A stretch of DNA of 64,000 nt from Phanerodontia chrysosporium (taxonomy: Eukaryota; Basidiomycota; Agaricomycetes; Polyporales; Phanerochaetaceae). Made by a program: the position numbers and the translations under genes. Location: the NCBI GenBank assembly GCA_001910725.1, contig MJGA01000012.1, positions 434,001-498,000 on the forward strand, written 5' to 3'. How positions within the stretch are numbered: position 1 is the first letter of the stretch; every line of letters begins with the position of its first letter. Of this stretch, positions 12,125-23,542 are shown piece by piece. Below the pieces are notes generated by a model that saw only the letters and a list, made by a program, of their open reading frames with translations, made no database searches and was not told the DNA's origin.

Positions 12125-13211
12125 GGTGCCAGAGGGACGTGCAGAGCCCCATCGGTGCCCGCTGCGCCTCTTATACGGTGCGCGGCAGCAGTCCGTGTGT
12201 GAGGGGCCGTTTGCGCGACGGGAGGAGGGGATGGCGACAGCCCACGTGATCCGCCGTCATACGAGCACACAATTGCCTACAGAGCCCCAGACGGCGGGCG
12301 CGAGCGGGGAAAACTGTCGCGTCGCGGACCATTCGTGTTCTTCGGCGCACCTGCGGAAAGGCGTCAGAGGCGCATTGCGCGAGGTGAACACCATCGTGGC
12401 AGCAGGCTGCCGATAAGCTCAGGGCCCACTTATCCGCACGTGTCGCTGCCAGAGAATCTCGACTCTCTGCATCGTGCATCGAGGGCCGATGCGTGCAATA
12501 TGGATCGAGCCATTGCGTTCTCATGCTAACGATGAGGCCAAGTCACCTGCACCAGTTGCCGGCAGCTTGATATCGGAGGATGCGCCGCAGCAGCAAGGTC
12601 TGTTAGCAGATCGAACCTGCAAGATCGGCATCCATGGCCCAAGGAGAGGGATCCGTTGCGATACCATGCCCCGGCGATGTAGCTGATACCCCGCTACAGA
12701 TCTGGAGAAGGCCGTGAGTTTTACTGCTACCGCGCTTTCGGAGGAAGGCCTAGCTACATCGCTACACTTACCAGTAGAAAACATGTCACGATTGTCCAAT
12801 CTCATAGATCTCCGGGATAGTGTACATCTTCGTGCAAGAATCTAGCTGAGAGCTCGAGCGGGCTTGCGTCCTCGAGCGAAGTGGTCCCAGAACGATGGCC
12901 TGGTAGTGCAGCTTCGTTGTTTTTCATTGTTTTCTTTTCTCCTAGACACCAATACCAGCCAACCCATATCTTTGTATATAATGCCCCAGAGCTGGCAGCT
13001 CTGAATGAGCTCGAGTGACGGTTTGCAGCGGATCGCGGCGGCTTATGATGTAAGCGCCAGGGGAATGTCATCCTCGGAAAGAGCCGACTGCACGTGTTGT
13101 AGGGCGCCAATTGAGTATCCCGCTTTGCGGCAGCGACTGGCAAGCACATAACTCGACCACTTGCACCTGCAAGTCCACCTCTTTTATTTCTATCATATTT
13201 CAGCTGGGATC
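12125..13211. other. divergent intergenic region between dioxygenase and xrn1
   Basis: About 1.1 kb separating two outward-facing genes, so it should hold both promoters. No additional gene or RNA is evident. Confidence 0.5.
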
Positions 13212-16200
13212 ATGGGTGAGTGCTACAGCTGCACGCTGAAGTAGGTGGTTCTGACTGTCCACTGTGCACAGGTATCCCCAAGGTGTGTACGTTCCAGCTA
13301 CGAGACACAGCGACTTCTAACCCCCGCTTAGTTTTTCAGATACATCTCGTACGTCTAGACGTCTGTTGACGTCAGATTGATCCTAACTACGACATGCAGG
13401 GAGCGGTACCCCTTGACCTCTCAGCTTATCCAGGAGAACAAGATCCCAGAGTTTGGTTAGTTCGGTTGACCAAGTGTTCACTAGACGATACTCAATCCGT
13501 TCCAGATAACCTGTATATTGACTTCAACGGAATCATCCACAACTGTCTGTTCCCTCTCCTTGGCTCTTGACACGTTGACTGACGGGCCCGTAGGCTCGCA
13601 TCCCAACGACGAAGATGCACACTTTCGATTATCCGAAGAGCAGATATTTACAGCCATATTTGCTTATGTGGACCATTTATTTGGGAAGATCAAGCCCAAG
13701 AAGCTATTCTTCATGGCCATAGATGGTGTCGCACCGCGCGCCAAGATGAACCAACAGCGGAGTCGTCGGTTCAGGACAGCGAAGGAAGCGCAGGAGGTCA
13801 GGGAGAAGGCGGAGCGCAAGGGCGAGAAACTACCGGAGGAGAAGGCGTTTGATAGCAATTGTATCACGCCAGGTGCGTAGCTGGCCGTTTCCGTGATCTT
13901 AAATGACTGACTTCTGATCAGGAACCCCGTTCATGGCGAGGTTATCCGAGCAGCTCCGCTATTTCGTGAACAAGAAGATTACGGAGGACGCGAATTGGAA
14001 GCATGTCACTGTTGTGCTGTCGGGACACGAAGTCCCCGGAGAGGGCGAGCACAAGATCATGGAATACATCCGCCACGCGCGAGCCCAGCCCGACTACGAC
14101 CCTAACGTCCGGCACTGTCTGTATGGTCTCGACGCCGACCTGATCATGCTCGGTTTGCTCAGCCATGACCCACACTTCTGTCTCCTGAGAGAGGAGGTCA
14201 AGTTCGGTCCGTCTTCGAAGAACAAGAACAACAAGAGGTACGCAGGTTCTTCAGCCGAGTGTTGCCACATATCTAAGCAGATACTCCAGTCTTGAGTCGA
14301 TTAACTTCTATCTCCTGCATCTGACGCTCATGCGGGAGTATCTCGACCTCGAGTTCCACGACATCGAACCTATGTTGCCATTCGAATACAGCTTAGAGCG
14401 GGTCATCGACGACTTCATCTTGTTGGCCGTGTTTGTCGGGAACGATTTCTTGCCCAACCTGCCAGACCTGCACATCCACGAGAACGGCCTTGAGAAGCTC
14501 TTTGATGTGTACAAGAAGTGTCTGCCGTCATTAGGTATGTCACCATGTCGTACAGCCCAGTGGTGGTCGAGTCTCACCATAGGCCCCTAGACGGGTACAT
14601 CAATGAAAGCGGCACCATCAACACTAAGCGTCTTCAAGTGATCTTGGACGAGATGGCAGACTGGGAGCGGGAGGTGTTCGAGAAGGAGTATTCCGACTTG
14701 AACTGGTACAAGGGCAAGCAGGCGAAGCATATGAAGGAGATCGAGTCTGCGAAGAAGCGCCAGAAGCTCGGTACGTGTCCATGTTTCGAGTGGTCGCTGC
14801 ACCTGTCCACTGACACTCTGTAGTCCTGAGCTCTTCTCAGCGTAGGATTTATGACCAAGTGAAGGCTTTCGTGCTCGAGCACCGCGCGCCGGGCTCGCTG
14901 GCGCACCAACGCAAGTCGCGGCTGACAATGCCGAACACCTTCCCAGCGAAGGACCGCGCGTTCATCAACAAGCTCGCCGAGGATCTGCACCTGTCCGTGA
15001 CTTGGGACGAGTACGACGACGACGACCAGAATCTCGTCACGTGGCGCTTCCCTGGGGAGCTCGAGGAGCCCGTGCCCGAGAACGGCGATAGCCCGCCGAA
15101 GAGCGACGGCGAGGATGAAGACGACGATGCGTGGGAGGACGAAGATGACGAGGAAAGCCGTGCGGCTGTCGACCGTGTCCTTCAGAAGTACGAACGCGCG
15201 AAGGTGCAGGAGGACGACAAGGAGGGCGACTTCGATGCGCGGTATGAGCTCTCCATCAAGGAAAAGATGGACGAGTGGAAACGGGGATACTACAAGGTGC
15301 GAAGGCTCTGCATCTCTATGGTGAATTACGCTCACAAATGTGCAGGGAAAGCTCGAAATCTCGTACGACGACCCGCAACAGATGTTCGACCTGGTGTACC
15401 GTTATGTTGAGGGTATGCAGTGGGTCATGCACTACTACTATAGCGGTGTCGCGTCGTGGAGCTGGTTCTACAACTACCACTATGCTCCTCGTATATCCGG
15501 TACGTTCGGTGTCGCCACTACACGATTTAGCTCGCTGATGTGTTCGTAGATCTTAAAGGAGTAGACAAGATGTCCTTCAGCTTCGACCTCGGCAAGCCTT
15601 TCCGGCCGTTCGAACAACTCATGGGCGTGCTTCCCGCGGCTAGTAGGGAGCACATTCCGCTCGCTTACCAGGACCTTATGTACGACCCGAACTCTCCTAT
15701 CCTCGACTTTTACCCGACCGAATTCGAGTCCGACTTGAACGGGAAGAAGCAGGAGTGGGAGGCGGTCGTCAAGATTCCCTTTATAGACGAGAAGCGACTG
15801 CTCAAGGCGATGGCTTGTAAGTGGCTGCCAGTCTCTCCGTGAACATGGGGCTCACCCTTACTCTCACCCAGCTCGCGAGCATCGCTTGACAGAGGAAGAG
15901 AAGCGACGGAATGGGTTCGGTGTGTCCACCAAGTTCACATATGACCCTGGCGAGCCGAAGGAATACCCCTCGTCCCTCCCCGGCTTCTTCCCCACTCTGT
16001 ACCGCTGCACATGCAAGATGGAACCCTACCATCTTCCAACCATGGACGGTCTGCATCTCGTTCCTGGACTACTCGATGGTGTCTTCCTTGGCGCTGCAGC
16101 CCTGGCGGGCTTCCCGTCGCTGCAGACGCTTCCTCACACAGCCATGCTTGGCCACCACGGCGTGAACGTGCACGGCTCGGAGAGCCGGAACAAGTCGATG

Positions 16201-18397
16201 ATTGTACACATCCAAAACGTACACGAGCATCGGAAGGTGCAGGATATCGCAGAAGAGATGATTGGGCGGCGCACCTTTATTGGCTGGCCATTCTTGCAGG
16301 AAGGCATGGTCACCGCCGTGTCGGACTCGCTCTTCAAGTACGAGAAGATGACTGTTGTTCCCGGCAAGCCGCCCAAGGTCGTGTCGAACCCGCATTCGCC
16401 TTCTGGTCTCGGGCTTTGGAAGACCAAGTCCGAGAAGATTGAACACTTTTATTCAAAGCGGTGTGGTGTCATCACAGGCGATATTGAGGTCCTTGTCCAT
16501 GTTCGCCCGCTCAAAGGTGCGCTATACCGCAGGGGAATAAGGCTCGGCAGGTTGACTGATTCGTGATGCAGGTCTCAAGCGCCTGGAGTCGGGAGCATTC
16601 GTCAAGGATTACGAGGGTCCTGAGAAGGAGACGGAGCAGGCCGTCCAGATGACTGTCTCAGAGGTTGCCTGCGAGGATGCTCGCTTCCTGGAGAAGGAAG
16701 CCCCGCCACTTTCGGAGGAGTTTCCGAATGGCAGCAAGGTATTCTTCCTAGGCGAGCACGCGTACGGTGTCGCCGCGCAGGTCTTCGAGACGACAAAGGA
16801 CACGCTGTCCATCATCCTTGCCGTAAGAACAGCGTTCGTGATCTGCCACCTTAGAGCTAATCTCGTTGTTTGACAGTTCTTCCCATCTGACAAGACGGAT
16901 AACGAGAAGTTCAAGGAACTCGTCAACAACCGCGCCGCGCAGCGGTACTACCCGTCATTCAAGGTGGCCGATATGGTCGGGCTCTCGGGCCTCTCCGTCG
17001 CCAAGATTACCTCAAGCTTCATGGTCGTCACGAGCGATGGACAGAAGCATAACCTTGGTCTCAGTCTTAAGTTCGATGCCAAAGGTCTGAAGGTAATTGA
17101 TTACTCGCGCAAGGATGGCCGCCATTGGGAGTTCAGTGAGAAGGCGATCGATCTGCTGCACCAGTACAAGCAGGCCTGGCCTGAGGTCATGGCTGCGCTT
17201 GCAAGGCCCGGAGACGGTGAGTCGCTGCATTTTACGGCAGTGAACAAGCGCTCATATCATGCAGCCATGGCAAAGTCCGCCGATGTATTTCCCAACGCGG
17301 ACAACCCCGATGCGAAGGTCAGGGAAGTACAGGCGTGGCTCAAGGCGAAAGGCGTCCGAAACTTTGAGCCTGTGTCATTGTTCTGCGACCAGTTGAAAAA
17401 GGTACGTAACGCGCCATGCTTGCTCGCTATCTGTTCTGACTGCGATGGATCGTAGGAAACTGTGAAGGAGATTGAGGCTTTCGCCGATAGCTGCACATTG
17501 AAGCAGTCGAAGGACGCTATCAAGAAGGCCATCGTCAAGGGTATACCCCGCCAGGCGGTGCTCAAGCCGGCCCATGCTGTGTATCGCCTGCAGAACCAGC
17601 ACTTCGCGCTCGGCGACCGTGTCACCATGGTGCAGGACTCTGGAGGCGTTCCATTGTCAGTCAAGGGCGTTGTGATTGGTATGAACGCGAAGTCGATGGA
17701 TGTCGTCTGGGATGTCCCGTTCATGTCAGGTACGACCCTGGGCGACAGGTGCGTCATATCGGTGCTCCCCATGGGGATCGCTTCTGATAGCTTCTCCAGG
17801 TGCTCGCAATATCGCGGTTCGACTGTAGAGTTCACCTCGTGCCTGAACTTGACCAACCCGCAGTTCATTGCATCGACGAACCCGAACGCGCCGACGCAGC
17901 AGAAGCAGAATTCGCCATTCCGGCCGAAAATAGGGCCGCACCCTGCCATTCAGCCTGCACCAGGGCAGCAGGCCGCCTCGGGCTTCCGACCGGGCCCGCA
18001 GGTGTCGATTATGACCAACCCGAACAGAGGCCGCGGTGCCGCCAATGGTCGCCCTAACCACTGGCACGATAACGCGAACGGGGAGAACCGCCATGCTCCG
18101 CCGCCATCCAACGGCTCTGCGCACCACCATCACCCGCATGCCAATGGTCACTCTCCGCCCAGCCCTCGTGCTGCGAAGCCCCACAGGGGTCGTGGTGGCG
18201 GTGGAATATCGCACATCACCATGAGAGAGAGCGCGCCGCCAGCTCAGCGCGGTGGACCTCCGGTCCCGCCGCGAGGAGGATTCATTGGTACACGCGGCCG
18301 CGGCGGCTTCCAAGGAGACGGCTTCGATAGGGGACGTGGTCGCGGAAGGGGATTCAGAGGACGAGGAAGGGGCTTTGCCGCGCCTGTTGACGCGTAA
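13212..18397 (+). CDS. xrn1: 5'-3' exoribonuclease Xrn1
   Basis: Cytoplasmic 5'-3' exonuclease that degrades decapped mRNA in P-bodies. About 17 exons give roughly 1,440 aa with no frame break. The N-terminus MGIPKFFRYISERYP is split over tiny exons (13212-13215, 13272-13282, 13332-13348, 13400-13455, 13506-13544). Catalytic-core motifs are visible: [46 protein letters not shown] and [10 protein letters not shown], with acidic metal-binding residues as in known Xrn1. Later come the [12 protein letters not shown] block and the long C-terminal domains. The tail is His/Pro-rich, then RGG-rich ([27 protein letters not shown]), a typical RNA-binding end. An acidic insertion ([17 protein letters not shown]) sits near 15100. 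The length and absence of a zinc knuckle favour Xrn1 over nuclear Rat1. Confidence 0.95.
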
Positions 18398-18579
18398 TCA
18401 AGTGTAGCTTTACAGCATGTTATACTCTGGACTTAGCTCGGGACACCCCTCTCATTGTTGTACTGTATCCATCTTTCATGTCTGTAACTTAGTCATGTCT
18501 GTGATGCTTTCGCATTTGCTTTGGCGCAGGTTGCATTTCACGGTAGCTTTTGTATAGTACACAGGTTCCAGGTCCATAT

Positions 18580-19856
18580 TCACCACCATACTTCGCCTCT
18601 CATCAACCTGCGTCCTGTCCGCACAACCTTTGCGCTCTTCACGGTGCCGTCGGGATCGAAGGATGCGCCTACCTCGACTGTACCCCCAGGATGCCTCATT
18701 GTGACCAACTCGCTGATGGGCGAGCCTCTCGCCTTCCGAGTCTCCCGCACAATATCCGCGGCTATGGTCCCCTCGACCCCGCTTGCGACGCCTAAACACA
18801 AGCCAACCGTCATCGGCACGGCCTTGTGCAGGACACCCATGGAGAAGGCGTGGATAACGATGTCGGCGGCCACGTCACCCCTGGCGGGTGCACTCAGGAC
18901 GGCGACCTTGGGTTGCGCCTGCGTGGCAGGGTCCAGCCCCATGAACGTCGCGCCCTGCCGCCGGATGGCCTCCAGCACGGCGCAGACGTCCTTTGCCGCA
19001 AAGTCGATGGGCGCGCCAGCGGGCAAGGCCAGCGCACGGTGCAGGTCCGCGTAGGCGACGAAGACCGTGGGGTTCGTCGCGTCGACGAGAGACACGCCGA
19101 CGGAGGCGCTCCCTCCGCCGGGCAGCGGCACGTCGACGCGGTCGGTGGGCGCGCCGGAGGGCAGGAGCTTCCCCGTGCGTGCGCCGGCGGGATCGACAAA
19201 GTCGAGGACGATCTGCGACGCCCTGCCGGGCACGCCCGCGACGGCGGCCTGGTGGAGGTCGAGCACGGGCGCGACTGCGCCGTCTGCGCGGCGACGACGA
19301 CGGGGAACGTCGTGTCGACGAGCTTGCCGGTGTTCGTGTTGAGCGCGCGCACGGTCGCGGTGCCCGCCGCGGGGTCGAGCGTGCGGACGTGCGGCGGGGC
19401 GCACACGCGCGTGTCGAGCGCGAACACGCCGACGACGCTCGAGAGGTTCCCGCAGTTGCCCGAGAGGTCGAGCACGGCGTCGCGGATGCCGACCTGCACG
19501 AACGTGTACACGCAGTCCGCGCCCGCCGCGCGCTGTGCGGCGCTCGGCGGCCCGACGACGACCACCTTCGAGAGGCTCGACACGCCGCCGCCCATCCCGT
19601 TTAGCTGCCGGCCGTGCTCGGGGTCGGGCGAGCCCATGAGCCCCAGCAGGACCGGGCCCCACGCCTGCGGGTCCGCGGGCAGGTGCTCTTGGCGGATGAA
19701 GACGCCCTTCGAGGTGCCCCCGCGCATGTATGATGCGGGCAGCGGGTTCGGGACGTGTTGACTCAGCGAGCGCGTGAACTGCGTGCTGCACGCCCCTCGA
19801 GCACCTGCGAGGGCGAGGCGAGCACATGGTGCTCGGCGGAACAAGATGCCCGACAT
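18580..19856 (-). CDS. PrpF-family isomerase (methylaconitate isomerase-like), probably mitochondrial
   Basis: Chosen start at 19856 gives MSGILFRRAPCARLALAGAR, an Arg-rich acid-free leader typical of mitochondrial import. The body matches the PrpF (DUF453) family: YMRGGTSKGVFI, LNGMGGGVSSLSKV, SGNCGNLSSVVGVFAL, and a C-terminal half with LDFVDPAGARTGKLLPSG, VSLVDATNPTVFV, SMGVLHKAVPMT and MRHPGGTVEVG. Bacterial PrpF isomerises 2-methylaconitate in the 2-methylcitrate propionate pathway; fungal members have uncharacterised substrates, so only isomerase family membership is claimed. The two halves lie in different frames, switching around 19290-19320 between TTFPVVVAA and DGAVAPVLDLHQ. One missing base explains it. 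The gene converges on xrn1 with about 180 bp between stops. Confidence 0.8.
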
Positions 19857-20387
19857 GATAGCAAAATCTGAAAGCACCCACTTGTCTGTGAGGTAGGCAA
19901 GCAACGAGTATAGACAAGACGTGGCGTACCAGCTAGTGTGTACCGCGGAAGACTGAAGAGACGTGCAAAGGCGGCGGACTGACGTTGTGGCCAACTTCGA
20001 GGTCAGAATTGACGCCTATCGGCTGAAGCGATACGGTTTACTCGCCGCGCTTGGTGAAATGCAGAGCACCCACATGCAGCCAACTCAGGATCTACCCCAT
20101 AGCTGTGCACGGGAGCATGCGTACACTGAACAAAGCAGCAACAGGCCCAACCCGCGTACGTCCGATGAGCACAGCTTCTCCGGTCAATTGGCAAGGTTTG
20201 ACGATCCCGCAAGGGGTGTGGCGCACCCCGTCGCCCCAGGATATTTTGATAAGCAAGGAAAAGCTCAAACAATAGATTGCATGAAAAGAAAGAGTTCAGA
20301 GGTATTCACATGTGCTGGGAGACAGAGCGCCCCGCGTGCATAAGGCCTAGACATACGATGTTTACCATAACGCGCATACGCTGGAGG
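19857..20387. other. intergenic region
   Basis: About 530 bp between the start of the PrpF-like gene and the stop of the zinc-finger gene. It probably holds the promoter of the former; nothing else is seen. Confidence 0.5.
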
Positions 20388-22226
20388 TCATACTTTGATC
20401 GTCATTTTCCGCCACTGCGGTGCGAGGGCCTGCCACCAGTCCCCGCCGCCGTCGATCTCCTTGCTGTACTTCTTTTGAAACTCCTTGTGTGGCGGGTCGT
20501 CGCTGTGCAGCACATGCCGCTTCACGGCGTCCGCGCGCGAGAGGCTCTTCGCGCAGACCGGGCAGCGGTACTTGCCCTCGTGCGCGCCGTGGATGTTCTC
20601 GCGGTGGCGCACCATGTCCGCCTGCCGCGTGAAGCGCTGTCCGCACTTGGGCATCCCCGGCCCCGCGGACCATTCGCAGACGATGCGCCCGCCGCGCGAG
20701 TGCCGCTTGTTCTGCGGCTTGCGCCGGTGCGGCCCTGCAGGCGCTGTGCTGCTCTCGATGAACGTGTACTGCTGCGTCAGCGACTTGTGTGGGGCTGAGA
20801 GGCGGCGTCGCTTTGGCGCGGCGCGCTTTCGTGAGAGGGGCGGTTCGTCGTCGTCGTCAAGCGACGGCGAGTCAGAGTCGGGCACTTCATCTTCCTCTTC
20901 TTCCTCCTCCTCCACTACCGACACGTCCCGCTTGTGGGGCACCGTCGGCATGGGAGTGGATGACAGGTATTCGTCGTCGTCGTTGTCGTCGTCGAGTTGA
21001 TCTTGCGCGAGCGCGATGCGCGCTGGTGTAGAGAGGCGGGTTCGGGCAGCAGTCCATGTCGGCTGGGGTGAGCGTGTGGCGTGTGCCTTCTGTCCGTCCT
21101 CAAACTTGTTAGCAGCAGCGCTCGCGAGGAGCTCGAGCGGACTCTGATGTCCCGGCTGCGACTTGCCGTTCGATGATGGGACAGCGAGAGATGGTGTCGG
21201 ACGACGCTGCTCATCGTGCGACGGCACCGACTGGCCGCGAAGATGAGAAACGTGGAGGAACTGCACCGAGCCGGGGAGTGTGTTGCCGTTCGTCTGTGGT
21301 GATAGCGTTGGGGACTTGCTGACATGGAGCCGTGGCAGCTCAGACACTCGGTCACGGGCTGCGTCTTCATCTTCGTTGCGCTTTTCGTCAGAGCTGTGAT
21401 GACGCGTGCTTACAGAGGGTTCATCATCAGGATAGTCCAACTCGAGCTGGTCCACCTCTGCGCCCCCCTTGCCGTCTACATCCATCGAGTCATCTGCCCC
21501 ATACTGTCTTCGGAAGTCGTTCGGACTCTGCGGCGGCGAGAGCAGCGTGTTCGAGTTCTTGCCGTTTGTGCGGGGGGCAAACTGGAGCTTGCGGTGGAGG
21601 GCAAGCTGTTGTTGGATCTTGTGTTCCGCCGCCGCCACCCGGGCGTCGAGGTCCTGGAGGCGTGCGAGCGTCTTGTCACGCTCGATGTGGAGCACGTTCC
21701 GGAGCTCCTGGAGGCTCTGGATGCTCTCAATGAGGTCTTGCGGGGAGATGGAACTTGTGGGGCTGACGCTTTTCGTCGTGAGCCATGGCGGGGGCGGGGG
21801 CTTGGTGACGGTGCTGAGGGAGGGGACGTGGCGTGGCGTGGAGGCGAAAGAGTCGGGAGACCTGGCGCCCGAGGCGGGGCTCGGAGCGTTCCGGGAGGGG
21901 ACGGACCATTGTGCCTGTCGGAGGGTGAGGTCGACTTGGGTGCGCATGACGCAGGGCACCTCCTCTTCTTCCTCGTCGTCGTTGTTCTTCGTCATCGGCG
22001 GGGGCGAGGGCTTCTCTGGGCGCGGGCTCGTTGGGCAGGGCTCGTGGGGATTGCGGGGGCTGTTGCCACCTGAGATCAGCGGTGCCGTGGCGATGTAGGA
22101 GGGTACTCACCCGGCGGCGACGGGGGCTTTGCGGGAGGGCGGGGCGGGGGTGGGGGCGACGACGGGGCTCGTGGGCTGGGGCTGCTGCTGCTGGTGGTCG
22201 CTTTGGGGGCTCGTTGGGTCAGACAT
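20388..22226 (-). CDS. C2H2 zinc-finger protein with acidic, serine/proline-rich N-terminus
   Basis: Exon 1 (22226-22111) encodes MSDPTSPQSDHQQQQPQ and ends at a GTGAGT donor. The main exon runs to the stop at 20388. Its acceptor is uncertain; the AG giving an in-frame join is at about 22027-22028. The protein has a short coiled-coil segment (LIESIQSLQELRNVLHIERDKT), long acidic stretches (VEEEEEEEDEVPDSDSPSLDDDDEPP) followed by a basic patch (KRAAPKRRRLS) that could be a nuclear localisation signal, and two C-terminal zinc fingers: CEWSAGPGMPKCGQRFTRQADMVRHRENIH and YRCPVCAKSLSRADAVKRHVLH. It is probably a DNA-binding transcription regulator. Target genes cannot be inferred. Confidence 0.8.
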
Positions 22227-23311
22227 GGCGGGGGAAGGCGAGGTCAGATGTGGCGCAGGGCGATCCGGGGAGTGATGTCGTGGTTCGGAGGCAGGGCAGG
22301 GAGCACGCGGTGCATAAGCGGTCTGGCGTCCGTGGGCGGTGGCTATTTGTATGGCTAGTCTGGGGCGTGCATCTGTCACTGGGCATGGCCATCATTGTTC
22401 CGCAGAGTCTCTCACCACTGATACTACTATCGATCATCAGCAGGTCGGTGGCGAGCTTCCAGAACAAGGCTGCGTATGTGGCGGCTATTGGTCGAGCCTG
22501 TGGCGTGGCGATGAGTCCCGCTCTCCTCCCTATTGTCCTCGCCGACGTGCGCAGCCCACTCACCAAGCCCCCGTGTGCAGCTCTCTCTCCTCCTCCGCGG
22601 CGGCCGTCGCAACACTCGAGGTCCAGGTGGGGGAAAGGGTGAGAGTTGGGTTCGGCGGCGGTTAGTGGAAAAGTCCGAAATTACGACAGGATAAGCTGCG
22701 GGTAAATATTTGGCTTCGCCTTCCCAAACCGAGCCATCGTTGTTTTCCGAACAGGCACTGCACACGCCTCCTGCATTTTCTCTCCGCTTTTTTGCGCCGC
22801 ACACGGCCACCCTACGGCTCCTGCCCACCACCCTCACAGGGCCCAGCATGCGGACAACACGTATTTGCAGAATTTTTGCGATAACCCCCCGGCTGATGGG
22901 ACTTATCAGCTCCGTCGCCGCTTCGAACAATTGTCAAAAGCGTTGAGCGCCACACTCCGTTGCCACAGCGTCTCCGGCCGCCCAAAGCGCCCACGCTCAG
23001 ATCCCCCATCTCTTGATCGGTCACAGAGCGCAAGACACGCCCATATCAGGGTGCTCCTTTGTAGCGCAAAGCTCAGTCATCATTCTGCACCCGCGAGATG
23101 CCCACGCCTCTTGCGTGTCCTCAGCAGCTGTACGGACATGCATCCACACTTTGACTCACAATGGCGGAGGTGTACATAGGAAACAGAGCGGTCTTCACGA
23201 CCTTGGATTGATGGGATTCAAGAGACAAAATGTTACCGTCTGCGAAAGGCAGCGTGGGTTCCTGGAGACTCTTGCACCATGTAGTGAACAATGGAATCGA
23301 GCAAAAAACAA
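22227..23311. other. intergenic region
   Basis: About 1.1 kb between the zinc-finger gene start and the tRNA-Leu gene. It should hold the zinc-finger promoter; no gene is supportable. Confidence 0.45.
23302..23309 (-). terminator. Pol III T-run terminator of tRNA-Leu
   Basis: A T6 run read on the minus strand directly downstream of the tRNA-Leu 3' end. Confidence 0.7.
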
Positions 23312-23391
23312 TGATGAGAGTGGGATTCGAACCCACGCCCTTTCGGACCAGATCCTTAGTCTGGCGCCTTAGACCGCTCGGCCATCTCACC
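23312..23391 (-). tRNA. tRNA-Leu (anticodon AAG)
   Basis: An 80-nt minus-strand cloverleaf without intron. The acceptor stem GGTGAGA pairs with TCTCATC (one G-T pair), followed by discriminator A. The anticodon stem CCAGA/TCTGG encloses the loop CTAAGGA, giving anticodon AAG for CUU/CUC leucine codons. The T arm is GTGGG-TTCGAAT-CCCAC. A variable arm longer than five bases (TCCGAAAGGGC region) is expected of tRNA-Leu. A run of six T on the transcribed strand just past the 3' end (plus-strand AAAAAA near 23303) fits a Pol III terminator. Confidence 0.95.
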
Positions 23392-23542
23392 ATGTGTTTC
23401 ACATAGCTAAAATCTATTCTATAGTATCTTTGTGTTGGACAAAATTAACGCGCTCATTTATCAAAATTGAGCTGCAAAGTGACTCTCGCGTGCTCTGCTG
23501 CCCTCGTCCTCGAGCTTACCCCTTCCTCCTCACACCACCGCG

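Noticed and set aside
18894..19600. Treating the PrpF-like gene as a pseudogene because of its frame change
   Set aside because: Both halves are fully conserved, no stop accumulates, and the single break matches the window-wide one-missing-base pattern.
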